NCBI RefSeq assembly: GCF_016127915.1
Contig: NZ_CP066059.1
Span: 310,001 to 374,000, forward strand
Origin: Streptococcus oralis
Lineage (GTDB): Bacteria > Bacillota > Bacilli > Lactobacillales > Streptococcaceae
DNA: 64,000 nucleotides
Direction of reading: 5' to 3'
Positions 56,741 to 64,000 of this stretch are shown here, piece after piece (within the stretch, counting starts at the first letter, position 1; every line of letters starts with the position of its first letter). The notes under the pieces were generated by a model. That model worked only from the letters and a program-made list of their open reading frames with translations, made no database searches and was not told where the DNA came from. A program made the translations under genes and the position numbers.

Positions 56741-57121
56741 TTATTTTTCACGAATGACTTCGACCTTGTAGCCATCAGGATCCTTGACAAAGTAATAGTT
56801 TGGTTGAGTTCCTGGAAGTCCATTAGGGGCTGTCACCTCATAGCCTTTAGCGCTATGTTCTTGATGTAGGCCCTCAAGGTCAGGTGTACTGAGGGCGATA
56901 TGGGCGAAGCCATCTCCTACCACGTAAGGACCGTGATCATAGTTATAGGTCAACTCTAACTCGTAGTCATCACCCTCAAGTCCTAGATAGACAATGGTGA
57001 AAGCATGATCTGGAAAATCTTTGCGACGCAATTCTTTAAATCCAAAAGCATCTTGATAAAAGGCGATTGATTTTTCAAGGTTTTCTACTCGCAAGCAAGT
57101 GTGTAACATTTTTGAAGCCAT
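56741..57121 (-). CDS. gloA: Glyoxalase I (lactoylglutathione lyase)
   Basis: 126 residues from MASKMLHTCLRVENL (six upstream codons rejected). Metal ligands His in HTCLRV, Glu in YELELTYN, His in GFAHIALST and Glu in YKVEVIREK are all present. The GTSFAHIALS-type second half confirms a VOC-fold GlxI. It converts the methylglyoxal-thiol adduct to the lactoyl thioester. It lies between the pyr operon and the J-domain gene. Confidence 0.92.
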   Translation of the reverse strand: MASKMLHTCLRVENLEKSIAFYQDAFGFKELRRKDFPDHAFTIVYLGLEGDDYELELTYNYDHGPYVVGDGFAHIALSTPDLEGLHQEHSAKGYEVTAPNGLPGTQPNYYFVKDPDGYKVEVIREK

Positions 57122-57218
57122 TTTCATTACCTCTTTCATTTTAATAGTTCTATTATACCTTTATTCAGGAAAATTTACTAGAAACTTGAACTAGAGTCCT
57201 CTTCTCTACTCTTTCATT

Positions 57219-59990
57219 CTAAGTAGCACTTTTACGATTTTCCTTGCGTATATTGCGAATAAGGAAAAGCATGATAAGGACAAAAAGTCCCTCAAGGAAG
57301 TAGAAGGTAAATTCGCTGTTCATGATTAGTAAGTCTTTGTAATGATAGTTATTACCGAAAACTGAATTTGGTGCAAATAGGATTCGCAACAGTCTTCTTA
57401 GGAAAATAAAGATCTGCAATCCATAAATCATAAAGACCTTCTTCACACCAATCGTTAAGCCTTGTTCCTTTGTAAAATAGGATAAGGCGATTCCATTTAA
57501 CAAGAGTATAACCGTTATGGCCAGAGTTTCATTTCGTAGAATCTTTGGATCAAAGATATCTAAACGGCTGTGAATATATGGCAACGTTTGAAAGAGTAGG
57601 ATCCCCAAGATTGCTGGGAGGAGAATTTTCTTCAGAGACGGTGGAAATCCAGGGCTAAATCTTGTAAAAGACAAGCAAATCACAAGGACTGCAAAAATAT
57701 GGAAGTAAGCTATTGCAACTCCTGAAATAGTCTGGCTTTGATTTACCAAAGCAGAAAGAAAACCAGCAGAAAGAAAGATACCGATAGGAATCAGCTTATC
57801 CAAAGAATAATCCCACTTCAGCCCCTCACTAACTTGGAAACCATCAATGAAGCTGAAAAATGTAATAAACATAAGAGCACCGATGAGACCAAACGGTAAG
57901 GATGGAATGACGAGGGTTAATAATAAGATTAGTAGGAACCATGGATGGGGACTGTAGTAGAATTTCCGTTTTTCTCCTCTAGCAGTCACTCCCTCCTCAA
58001 TCGGTGTTTTCCTCAATTTTAGCATATAGACGTAAAAGAGTGAAAACATACCAGCATGAACCCATGAATTATAACCAGGTCGCTCTATAATACTGAGTAG
58101 CAAACTCACAATCGTAAAGAGGCCAGAGAAAATCTGAAGAAACTTATTATTAAATACCTGTCTTTTTTTCCAATCCAAATAAGAGAGCTTGGCCTTTGGA
58201 TGACAAAGTTCATAGGCATAAGCTGTCATCTCTTCTAGTTTCTGGTCTGTCTCCTCCGTCATCATTTGGGGAGCCATTTTAGAAGTAGGAAATGGTGCTA
58301 AAACATATCTCAGGAGCTTGCCATCTGTAAACCGATGGTACTCCTTATAGATCTGTTGAAGTAAAATCGTTAGAATGCGTGGTCTTCCTTTAAAGTAGCT
58401 TCTCCACTTTTCCCAATCATTGATATCTTCATCGCTCTTGGTGAGCTTATCCATATAAAGATAACCTTCATTGTACCAGTAATCAAAATTTTCCTTTTTG
58501 TCTAGTTCATACTCCTCTACCACTGAAGGGTAGGAATGGATACTCTTCCAGAAATGGAGTTTTTTCAGGTAAGGATTTGATTCCTCATCGCTGTAATGCT
58601 CCACAAATTGGAGAACGAGAGCTAACACTTTCGCATTGGTTAAAGGATAGACGTCCACCTTTTCTAATAAATCAAGTAGGAGTGTGTGATCTTTGACTGA
58701 TTCAAAAAGGTATTGCCAATCACGTAACAGTTTGTACTCGTCTTCATACTGAGCATGGAGCAACTCATAGAAGGCTGCCTCAACTTCATCTGGATTATCT
58801 AGAGAGTAGTGACTAAAGTCAACGTTTTCTCCCCGCTCCCCTTTTACTTCCTCTAAGTAATCAGCCAAGTCATTCAAGAGTGGATAATCCTCTTCAAATA
58901 TGACTTGTCGGTTTTTTTCCAGAATATAGGTTAAAACGGGCACACTCTTGATTATCTGGCGATTTTTATTTACTTGATCTAAGACCATAAAGCTCAGATA
59001 GGGGTGCTTGAAAAACTCTATCCAAGAGCTCAATTGATTTGCTTTGTTAAAATCTTGGAGAATTTCTTGGCAAAGTTGATAAGAATAATAGAATTCTTCA
59101 GTGGCTTCATGGGCGCTTTCAAGCGAACTGCCTTCCTCTTCTACTATATCTCTTTTAACTTTCCAATACTTCAGTTTATAGTAATATCCCCAGTACTTAA
59201 AGTCAGGTATATAATCTTCCAGCAAGGGAATGAGGATAGAGAATTGCTCCGGTTTATTAAAAATATAAACATCCATTTCCTCTAAAACGGATTGAACAAT
59301 GTCCATATCATACTGATACTGATGAAAGAACTGACGCCATAGATGTTCTTGTTCCTCTTGGTTATAGCCGTCGTTTCCAACAATACTTTCAATCGCATTT
59401 CGGATCAGATAGGTTTCTTCATTATAACCGCTAAAGTCAAGAGTAGACCTTGTTGTTCCTTCTTGCCCACGGTTCTCTTCGTCACCAAACGTTTCAAAGT
59501 TGAGGGGATTCTTAGCTCTTTCTTCAGAATCTCCATTTAGCTGAACTTCCTCATCATAGTCACTAAAGTCAAGGGTGGACTTTTGCTCATCCTCTTCTGC
59601 TTTAAAGGTTTCAAAGTTAAAGGAATTGCTTGTTTTATCAGTTGATTGCTGATAATCACTAAAATCAAGACTAGATCTTTCAGACTCTTCGTTCTCAGTC
59701 TTCGTTTCTTCAGTCAAGTTTTCAAAGTTGAGACTTGAGTTAGGTTTTTCATTCGCCTCTTCTTCAAGTTCAGTAGCTTCTTGAGAGTCACTCGCTTTTC
59801 TTAGACTATTTTCTGGTCTTGTGTTTCTAGATCTCGCATAAGTCAAGGCTTTTTGGTAAGCTTCAACAATTTCTTGGTAAATTTCTGGTTGGTCTTCTGG
59901 GTGATAGAACCGAACCAGTTCAGCATAACGCCTTCTAATAAGCTTGACGTCAGTCGTTGGCTCTATCCCTAAAGTTTCCCATATATTCAT
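57219..59990 (-). CDS. Membrane J-domain protein partnered with HscC-like Hsp70
   Basis: 923 residues. J domain 2-52 (NIWETLGIEPTTDVKLIRRR..., YHPEDQPEIYQEI). The usual HPD is HPE (30-32). A charged, low-complexity segment (about 53-195) follows with six short motifs, alternating LDFSDY and LNFETF types. Then comes a long helical region (about 195-640) and a C-terminal membrane part with about eight hydrophobic segments (about 650-910). No zinc or CTD domains of DnaJ are present. It starts 13 bases after the Hsp70 stop. Role: membrane recruiter for that Hsp70, by analogy with E. coli DjlC/HscC; target unknown. Confidence 0.72.
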   Translation of the reverse strand: MNIWETLGIEPTTDVKLIRRRYAELVRFYHPEDQPEIYQEIVEAYQKALTYARSRNTRPENSLRKASDSQEATELEEEANEKPNSSLNFENLTEETKTENEESERSSLDFSDYQQSTDKTSNSFNFETFKAEEDEQKSTLDFSDYDEEVQLNGDSEERAKNPLNFETFGDEENRGQEGTTRSTLDFSGYNEETYLIRNAIESIVGNDGYNQEEQEHLWRQFFHQYQYDMDIVQSVLEEMDVYIFNKPEQFSILIPLLEDYIPDFKYWGYYYKLKYWKVKRDIVEEEGSSLESAHEATEEFYYSYQLCQEILQDFNKANQLSSWIEFFKHPYLSFMVLDQVNKNRQIIKSVPVLTYILEKNRQVIFEEDYPLLNDLADYLEEVKGERGENVDFSHYSLDNPDEVEAAFYELLHAQYEDEYKLLRDWQYLFESVKDHTLLLDLLEKVDVYPLTNAKVLALVLQFVEHYSDEESNPYLKKLHFWKSIHSYPSVVEEYELDKKENFDYWYNEGYLYMDKLTKSDEDINDWEKWRSYFKGRPRILTILLQQIYKEYHRFTDGKLLRYVLAPFPTSKMAPQMMTEETDQKLEEMTAYAYELCHPKAKLSYLDWKKRQVFNNKFLQIFSGLFTIVSLLLSIIERPGYNSWVHAGMFSLFYVYMLKLRKTPIEEGVTARGEKRKFYYSPHPWFLLILLLTLVIPSLPFGLIGALMFITFFSFIDGFQVSEGLKWDYSLDKLIPIGIFLSAGFLSALVNQSQTISGVAIAYFHIFAVLVICLSFTRFSPGFPPSLKKILLPAILGILLFQTLPYIHSRLDIFDPKILRNETLAITVILLLNGIALSYFTKEQGLTIGVKKVFMIYGLQIFIFLRRLLRILFAPNSVFGNNYHYKDLLIMNSEFTFYFLEGLFVLIMLFLIRNIRKENRKSAT

Positions 59991-60003
59991 AAGGTCTCCT
60001 CTT

Positions 60004-61668
60004 TTACAGTCCTCGCTCTAGGAAGTCTAGATAGTTTGAAAATGATTGATAGAGTTTTGGCAAATGATACACAGATGCTTGACTGACCTCTTCTTCAAAT
60101 CGTCTAGTTTCAGCCATTAGCTCATCTCTTCTTCTCCCCAAGAGCATACTGTACACGCGATTCGCTTTTTCAATCAAGAAACGATAAACCTCTGTTTCTT
60201 GAGCATTGATCTTATAGCGAGTCAACTCTGCTTGCTTAGCCTTGATTTCCTGTTCTGTCAGAGTAACACTATCTTGGAGAATAACATGACTAAAGACTTC
60301 CTGTGTTGAATCAATTTTCACTTCGACATCCAAAATTCCATTTAAATCATAGGTAAATCGAACTGTGAAACTTTCATTTACTCTAGTATTAACAGGGACG
60401 GGAACTTCTAATTCTCCTAGGAACAGGTTTTGTGATGCCTTCATCATCTCACCTTGATAGACCTTTATCTTGACCTGACTCTGTCCCAATTCAGCCGTAT
60501 AGTACTGCTCGATGCGTGAAGCAGGTAGGGTAGAATTTCGCTCAATAATCGGTGAAAAACGGTCTCCAACTATCTCAATCCCCAGTGTAAAGGGACAAAT
60601 ATCAGATAGCAGCAAATCTCGTATCTCACCTTGCCGTTCTTTTATTCCTGCTAAAAGGGCACAACCTCTCGCAATCATCCGATCGGGATCATCCGAAACC
60701 TGCACCACTTGATTGATACAGTAAGATAAAAAGTCCTGAACCAAGCGGAGTTTCGAAGTCCCCCCAACAAGAACAAAGTTATCAGATGATACATAGCTAT
60801 AACGTGCATCCATTAAGGCACGGTCCAAAACAGCCTTAACACGAGCCAGCAACGGTTGACAGAGCTCATAAAAACGCTGGTAGCTCAAGTCTAAAGTGTA
60901 TTCCTGTTCTTGGTCCAGAACCGTCATCTTCACTTCTTCTTTATCATTGAGTTCTAGCTTTGTCTTTTCAGCTTGTACCAGAATTTTGCTATAAAATTCA
61001 CGGGAAATCGTATCCTTGGTTAATTGATTGGAAACTAAAAATTCCTCAGCAATAGCCGCAGTGAAGTCTTCTCCTCCCAAACGATTGTCCCCTGCAATCG
61101 ACACGATTTCGACAATATTATCAAAAAGCTCTACAACTGAAATGTCTAGAGTTCCACCACCAAAATCGACTACAATAAAAGATTGATCTTCTTGGTTTAC
61201 CATAGATCTTTTAGCAAGAGCCGCTGCGGAAGGTTCATTGATAATCCGATCAATCTGAACGCCTGCAAATTTCCCTGCTAGTTTAGTCGCATAGCGTTGA
61301 GCATCGTTGAAATAGGCTGGTACACTGACAATCACTTCCTCGACCTTTTCTCCAAGATAGGTCTCTGCATCGTCTACCAACTTTCGAATGATAAAAGAGC
61401 TTAATTCTTCAGCCTTATATGCTCGATTTCCTAGCGTCAACTCATGCTTGGTCCCCATAAAACGCTTGAACTGAGAAACCGTCTTGTCTGGATGGGTCAC
61501 CAAACGTTCCTTGGCAATTTTTCCAACTATGATTTCATCATTGTCATCCAAAGCCACAACAGAAGGAGTCAAATATTCACCAAAAGCATTGGGAATCAGC
61601 TTGACCTGGCCATCCTGGTATACCCCTACTAAAGAATTAGTCGTTCCTAAATCAATACCTACTATCAT
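60004..61668 (-). CDS. hscC: HscC-like Hsp70 chaperone
   Basis: 554 residues, the size of E. coli HscC and shorter than DnaK. The ATPase domain has VGIDLGTTNSLVGVY (phosphate 1), EPSAAALAKRS (connect), VVDFGGGTLDISVVE (phosphate 2) and LVGGTSKLRLV (adenosine). The interdomain linker segment DLLLSDICPFTLGIEIVGD is present, with a substrate-binding beta domain (about 375-470) and a truncated lid (about 470-554). It is not dnaK, which sits with grpE in streptococci. It is transcribed with the J-domain gene (13-base gap). Confidence 0.85.
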   Translation of the reverse strand: MIVGIDLGTTNSLVGVYQDGQVKLIPNAFGEYLTPSVVALDDNDEIIVGKIAKERLVTHPDKTVSQFKRFMGTKHELTLGNRAYKAEELSSFIIRKLVDDAETYLGEKVEEVIVSVPAYFNDAQRYATKLAGKFAGVQIDRIINEPSAAALAKRSMVNQEDQSFIVVDFGGGTLDISVVELFDNIVEIVSIAGDNRLGGEDFTAAIAEEFLVSNQLTKDTISREFYSKILVQAEKTKLELNDKEEVKMTVLDQEQEYTLDLSYQRFYELCQPLLARVKAVLDRALMDARYSYVSSDNFVLVGGTSKLRLVQDFLSYCINQVVQVSDDPDRMIARGCALLAGIKERQGEIRDLLLSDICPFTLGIEIVGDRFSPIIERNSTLPASRIEQYYTAELGQSQVKIKVYQGEMMKASQNLFLGELEVPVPVNTRVNESFTVRFTYDLNGILDVEVKIDSTQEVFSHVILQDSVTLTEQEIKAKQAELTRYKINAQETEVYRFLIEKANRVYSMLLGRRRDELMAETRRFEEEVSQASVYHLPKLYQSFSNYLDFLERGL

Positions 61669-61703
61669 CTTCTTCTAACTCCAAATCTTTTTTAGATATT
61701 CCT

Positions 61704-61709
61704 ATTATA
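61704..61709 (-). promoter_or_regulatory. Promoter of the hscC/J-domain pair
   Basis: Minus strand CTTGTATAATAGG with perfect -10 TATAAT, leader of about 28 bases, and GGAGTT before ATG at 61668. The -35 is weak (TAAAGA). No CIRCE or CtsR heptad was seen upstream, so classic heat-shock control is not evident. Confidence 0.55.
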
Positions 61710-61787
61710 CAAGAAATATCCTATTTTCTTTAAAAAAATCTGTTATTTACTCTCTAAAATAGAAAATCGTTTAAGGAAAATAAAAAA

Positions 61788-61834
61788 GTTTCACCCTACT
61801 CTTGCGGTAAAAACCACGAGAGTAAGAATGAAAC
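61788..61834 (-). terminator. Terminator of infC-rpmI-rplT
   Basis: Nested stem gtttca/tgaaac (61788-61793, 61829-61834) with tactct/agagta and ggt/acc inside. The plus-strand left run aaaaaag gives the U-tract. It starts 10 bases beyond the rplT stop. Confidence 0.85.
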
Positions 61835-61843
61835 AGTTTGTCA

Positions 61844-62203
61844 TTATTTACCAAGTTTTGCTTTAGCTGCATCTGCAAGAGCTGTGAAAGCTGCTGCATC
61901 GTTAACAGCCAAGTCAGCAAGCATTTTACGGTTAACTTCGATTTCAGCCAATTTCAAACCATGCATCAATTGTGAGTATGAAAGTCCGTTCAAACGAGCT
62001 GCCGCATTGATACGAGTGATCCACAATTTACGGAAGTCACGTTTTTTCTGACGACGGTCACGGTATGCATAGTAGTAAGAGTTCATTACTTGTTCTTTTG
62101 CAGTACGGAACAAGATGTGTTTAGCTCCATAGTAACCTTTTGCTAATTTAAGAATACGTTTACGACGTTTGCGTGATACAACGCCACCTTTAACACGTGC
62201 CAT
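61844..62203 (-). CDS. rplT: Ribosomal protein L20 (bL20)
   Basis: 119 residues: [29 protein letters not shown] with the long basic helix typical of L20, and [24 protein letters not shown] in the C-terminal rRNA-binding part. It is an early assembly protein of the 50S subunit and the likely repressor acting on the infC leader. Confidence 0.98.
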
Positions 62204-62254
62204 GTTTTATTTCCTCCAAATATTTCCTAGAATTGTTTACTTACTGTTAGGCTA

Positions 62255-62455
62255 TTATTTCAAGCGAGTAAGCATTGCTTTGATACGTTTGAAATCTCCT
62301 GAGTGCACCATAGATGCTTTACGAAGATGACGACGTTGTTTCTTAGTTTTTCCGTGGAAACGGTGAGAAGTGTAAGCACGGAAACGTTTAAGTCCACCAG
62401 AACCTGTACGTTTGAAACGTTTAGCTGATGCGCGGTGTGTTTTTTGTTTTGGCAT
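62255..62455 (-). CDS. rpmI: Ribosomal protein L35 (bL35)
   Basis: 66 residues: [25 protein letters not shown]... ending IKAMLTRLK, the usual L35 sequence. Middle gene of infC-rpmI-rplT. Confidence 0.98.
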   Translation of the reverse strand: MPKQKTHRASAKRFKRTGSGGLKRFRAYTSHRFHGKTKKQRRHLRKASMVHSGDFKRIKAMLTRLK

Positions 62456-62487
62456 GATTTTTTCTCCTTTATTTAACTTTCTGACAA

Positions 62488-63009
62488 TTATTTTTTGTCA
62501 GTTGCTGGCGCCAACTGCATGAACATTTGGCGTCCATCCATCTTAGCTCGTTGTTCGATGATTGCAATATCTTGTGTTGCTTCAGCAAACTCGGCTAAAA
62601 CTTTTGCACCAATCTCTTTATGGGTGATCATACGCCCTTTAAAGCGAATGGATACCTTAACTTTATTTCCTTTTTCAAGGAACTTGCGTGCATTGCGAAG
62701 TTTTGTGTCAAAGTCACCCTTGTCAATAGTTGGACTCAGACGAACTTCTTTCACAGTAACAACACTTTGTTTTTTCCGTTGTTCTTTTTGCTTTTTCTGA
62801 TACTCAAATTTGAACTTACCGTAGTCCATAATTTTAGCAACAGGTGGTTTTGCTTGGGGTTGAATCAATACTAAGTCAACATTTGCACTATCAGCCAATG
62901 CTTGCGCTTCGCTGAGTGGCTTGATACCTAGCTGTTCTCCCTCAAGACCGATCAAGCGAACTTCACGTACACGAATTTCATCATTGATGAATAAGTCTTG
63001 CTTTGCTAT
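62488..63009 (-). CDS. infC: Translation initiation factor IF-3, probable AUA start
   Basis: 173 residues. Reading of the start: AGAGGTG is 6 bases before an ATA codon, giving (M)[18 protein letters not shown], which aligns with the short N-terminus of Bacillus IF-3. A GTG three codons upstream (63018) has no spaced Shine-Dalgarno, and the longer ATG frame runs through the leader terminator. The N-domain (to about 75) and C-domain ([30 protein letters not shown]) are complete. Rare AUU/AUA starts on infC let IF-3 limit its own synthesis. Confidence 0.95.
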   Translation of the reverse strand: MAKQDLFINDEIRVREVRLIGLEGEQLGIKPLSEAQALADSANVDLVLIQPQAKPPVAKIMDYGKFKFEYQKKQKEQRKKQSVVTVKEVRLSPTIDKGDFDTKLRNARKFLEKGNKVKVSIRFKGRMITHKEIGAKVLAEFAEATQDIAIIEQRAKMDGRQMFMQLAPATDKK

Positions 63010-63170
63010 GGTTTTCACCTCTTTTTTATTATTAGAGAAAAACAATAGCGGACTCGTAATAATACAAGCCCGCACGTTATGATAGCGTTTCTTAGAAACT
63101 TTTCATCCGTAGGGCCAGGCAACTTGATGTCACAAGGCGAGAAGCTCTCACTTCTGCTTTTCTCAACTTT
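63010..63170 (-). promoter_or_regulatory. infC-rpmI-rplT leader with attenuator (L20-type)
   Basis: The 160-base leader is followed, just before infC, by a strong intrinsic terminator: gcgg...ccgc (63048-63073; stem interrupted by two mismatches) with TATTGTTTTTCTC. Upstream the minus strand reads AGTGAGAGCTTCTCGCC and CCTGGCCCTACGGATG, which can form competing stems. Firmicute infC leaders are bound by L20 to trigger such a terminator. I assign it by position and terminator; the fold was not computed. Confidence 0.75.
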
Positions 63171-63173
63171 TAT

Positions 63174-63202
63174 ATGATACCAAGTTTTCTATCCCTTGTC
63201 AA
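63174..63202 (-). promoter_or_regulatory. infC operon promoter
   Basis: -35 TTGACA (63197-63202, perfect), 17-bp spacer, -10 TATCAT (63174-63179). Confidence 0.8.
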
Positions 63203-63263
63203 GATAAAAAGTCATTTTTTCGAAAAACTTTCTGTTTTCTTCTTGATTTTTCCGCATCAAAAA

Positions 63264-63286
63264 GAGAGAACCATTCCGGTTCCCTC
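63264..63286 (-). terminator. Terminator after the ABC-2 permease gene
   Basis: gagagaacc/ggttccctc (63264-63272, 63278-63286) pairs over 9 bases including one G-U, followed on the minus strand by TTTTTGATG. It lies about 38 bases after the stop and upstream of the infC promoter. Confidence 0.8.
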
Positions 63287-63324
63287 CCTGTGTTAGTTTT
63301 TTCCTTAGCTTCCCTATAGGAATG

Positions 63325-64000
63325 CTAAGATCTATTAACAACTTCCTTTTTACGTGAACTTCCCCATCTTTCAATAAATAGAATCCCCACTAACAAAAGG
63401 ATAATCAGGCAAGGAAGTAAGATCATCCCCATGCTCCAATTTAGATTGACATTATCAATTTGTTTAGGTAATCTTCCAGATAAAATCTCTACTGAACGCA
63501 AGTAAGTAAAGGGAATCAGATGGGCAATACTCTGAAGAGGCTGAATCGTTTGAATGCCAAACAATAAGCCAACAATTCCAATGAGTGAAAGAAAGAGGAC
63601 AGGCATTTTTTGCTTAAAAAAGTAAGCAATCAAATACACAACTTCTACAATGACGATAAAGGCTAAGAAAACTAATAACAAGCCAGGAAATAATACATCT
63701 TGTATCTTTCCAATAGTTACCTCTTGATTCGTTAAGCTATAAATCGGGTAGGGATAATCTAACTGCCCAAAACCACCTATCAGACTTCCCACTAGAAAAG
63801 AAAAGCCGCTGATTCCGATAAATAGCACGGTTACGTAGCTCACCCCAACTCCCAGAGAGGACATGGCAAATGTCACTTTTGAAAAAGGATATAACTGAGC
63901 TGTATCGAGATTATTTTGATATCTTTCTGCGAACAGTTGTGTTAGCATAAAAATAATACCAATCACAAACAAGGTTGGGATGATAGCCTCTAAAATCCAG
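63325..64000 (-). CDS. ABC-2-type transporter permease, C-terminal part (5' partial)
   Basis: The frame stays open to the window edge, so the N-terminus is missing; about 225 residues remain. It is strongly hydrophobic with six or so membrane helices (FVIGIIFMLTQLFAERYQNN, VTVLFIGISGFSFLVGSLIGG, VVYLIAYFF, VLFLSLIGIVGLLFG, LLPCLIILLLVGILFIERW). A broad loop with LIPFTYLRSVEIL lies between the last helices, and the end is basic (SSRKKEVVNRS). The arrangement is that of ABC-2 or Bce-type membrane subunits. Substrate and partner ATPase lie outside the window. Confidence 0.7.
   Translation of the reverse strand, partial: WILEAIIPTLFVIGIIFMLTQLFAERYQNNLDTAQLYPFSKVTFAMSSLGVGVSYVTVLFIGISGFSFLVGSLIGGFGQLDYPYPIYSLTNQEVTIGKIQDVLFPGLLLVFLAFIVIVEVVYLIAYFFKQKMPVLFLSLIGIVGLLFGIQTIQPLQSIAHLIPFTYLRSVEILSGRLPKQIDNVNLNWSMGMILLPCLIILLLVGILFIERWGSSRKKEVVNRS

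Overview
The window is about 64 kb of a low-GC Firmicute chromosome and looks like a Streptococcus of the mitis/oralis/pneumoniae group. The evidence is the gene set: cpoA, pavA, ciaRH, pmrA, a choline-binding LytB, coiA with a ComX-type box, and Gram-positive pyrK/pyrDB. No rRNA, tRNA, CRISPR array, insertion sequence or prophage is visible. Most genes lie on the minus strand. The plus-strand genes are the pepX tail, argR, pavA and a DUF3270 gene.

Layout. 1-1320 (+): the C-terminal end of pepX, a decayed second copy of that end, and an ArgR regulator. 1355-9000 (-): a long run read as dnaG, rpoD, a DUF59/SufT-like gene, cpoA, a second lipid glycosyltransferase, a PspC-domain protein, a 44-aa DUF4044 protein, obg and a 54-aa protein. 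9188-12232 (-): a T-box-controlled ABC importer of the TrpXYZ type. 12301-19958 (-): ppc, ftsW, prsA, an O-methyltransferase and pepF. 20034-30962 (-): coiA, a stand-alone DUF1887 (Card1-like) gene, tehB, smpB, rnr, secG, rpmG, pmrA, coaE, mutM, era, dgkA and ybeY, with pavA divergent. 32756-39957 (-): nucleoside and pentose-phosphate salvage (rpiA, deoB, DUF1697, punA, a ClC channel, a class-I amidotransferase, deoD) and a U32 protease. 40083-47224: an HrtAB-like exporter, DUF3270 (+), ciaRH and pepN. 47345-50046 (-): a tightly coupled five-gene cassette (DUF2829, SDR, Nudix, orphan PEP-binding barrel, ASCH). 50146-54632 (-): an aldo/keto reductase between repeated terminators, a secreted nuclease lipoprotein and lytB. 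54743-57121 (-): PyrR-attenuated pyrK-pyrDB and a glyoxalase. 57219-61668 (-): a membrane J-domain protein paired with an HscC-like Hsp70. 61844-63202 (-): infC-rpmI-rplT with its leader. The window ends inside an ABC-2 permease gene.

How the parts work together. The dnaG-rpoD run couples replication and transcription initiation to lipid glycosylation and ribosome assembly. The deo/pun block converts nucleosides to bases and ribose-phosphates. CiaRH, CoiA and LytB link envelope stress, transformation and cell separation. The usual stable genes are interrupted by small accessory pieces: the DUF1887 gene, the nucleotide-themed cassette, the Hsp70/J pair and a long structured element before deoD. 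These are the best candidates for new biology.

Limits. Every family call rests on reading translated sequence by eye, without database searches. Several starts were moved downstream from the longest reading frame because of Shine-Dalgarno or promoter position, as noted in each entry.
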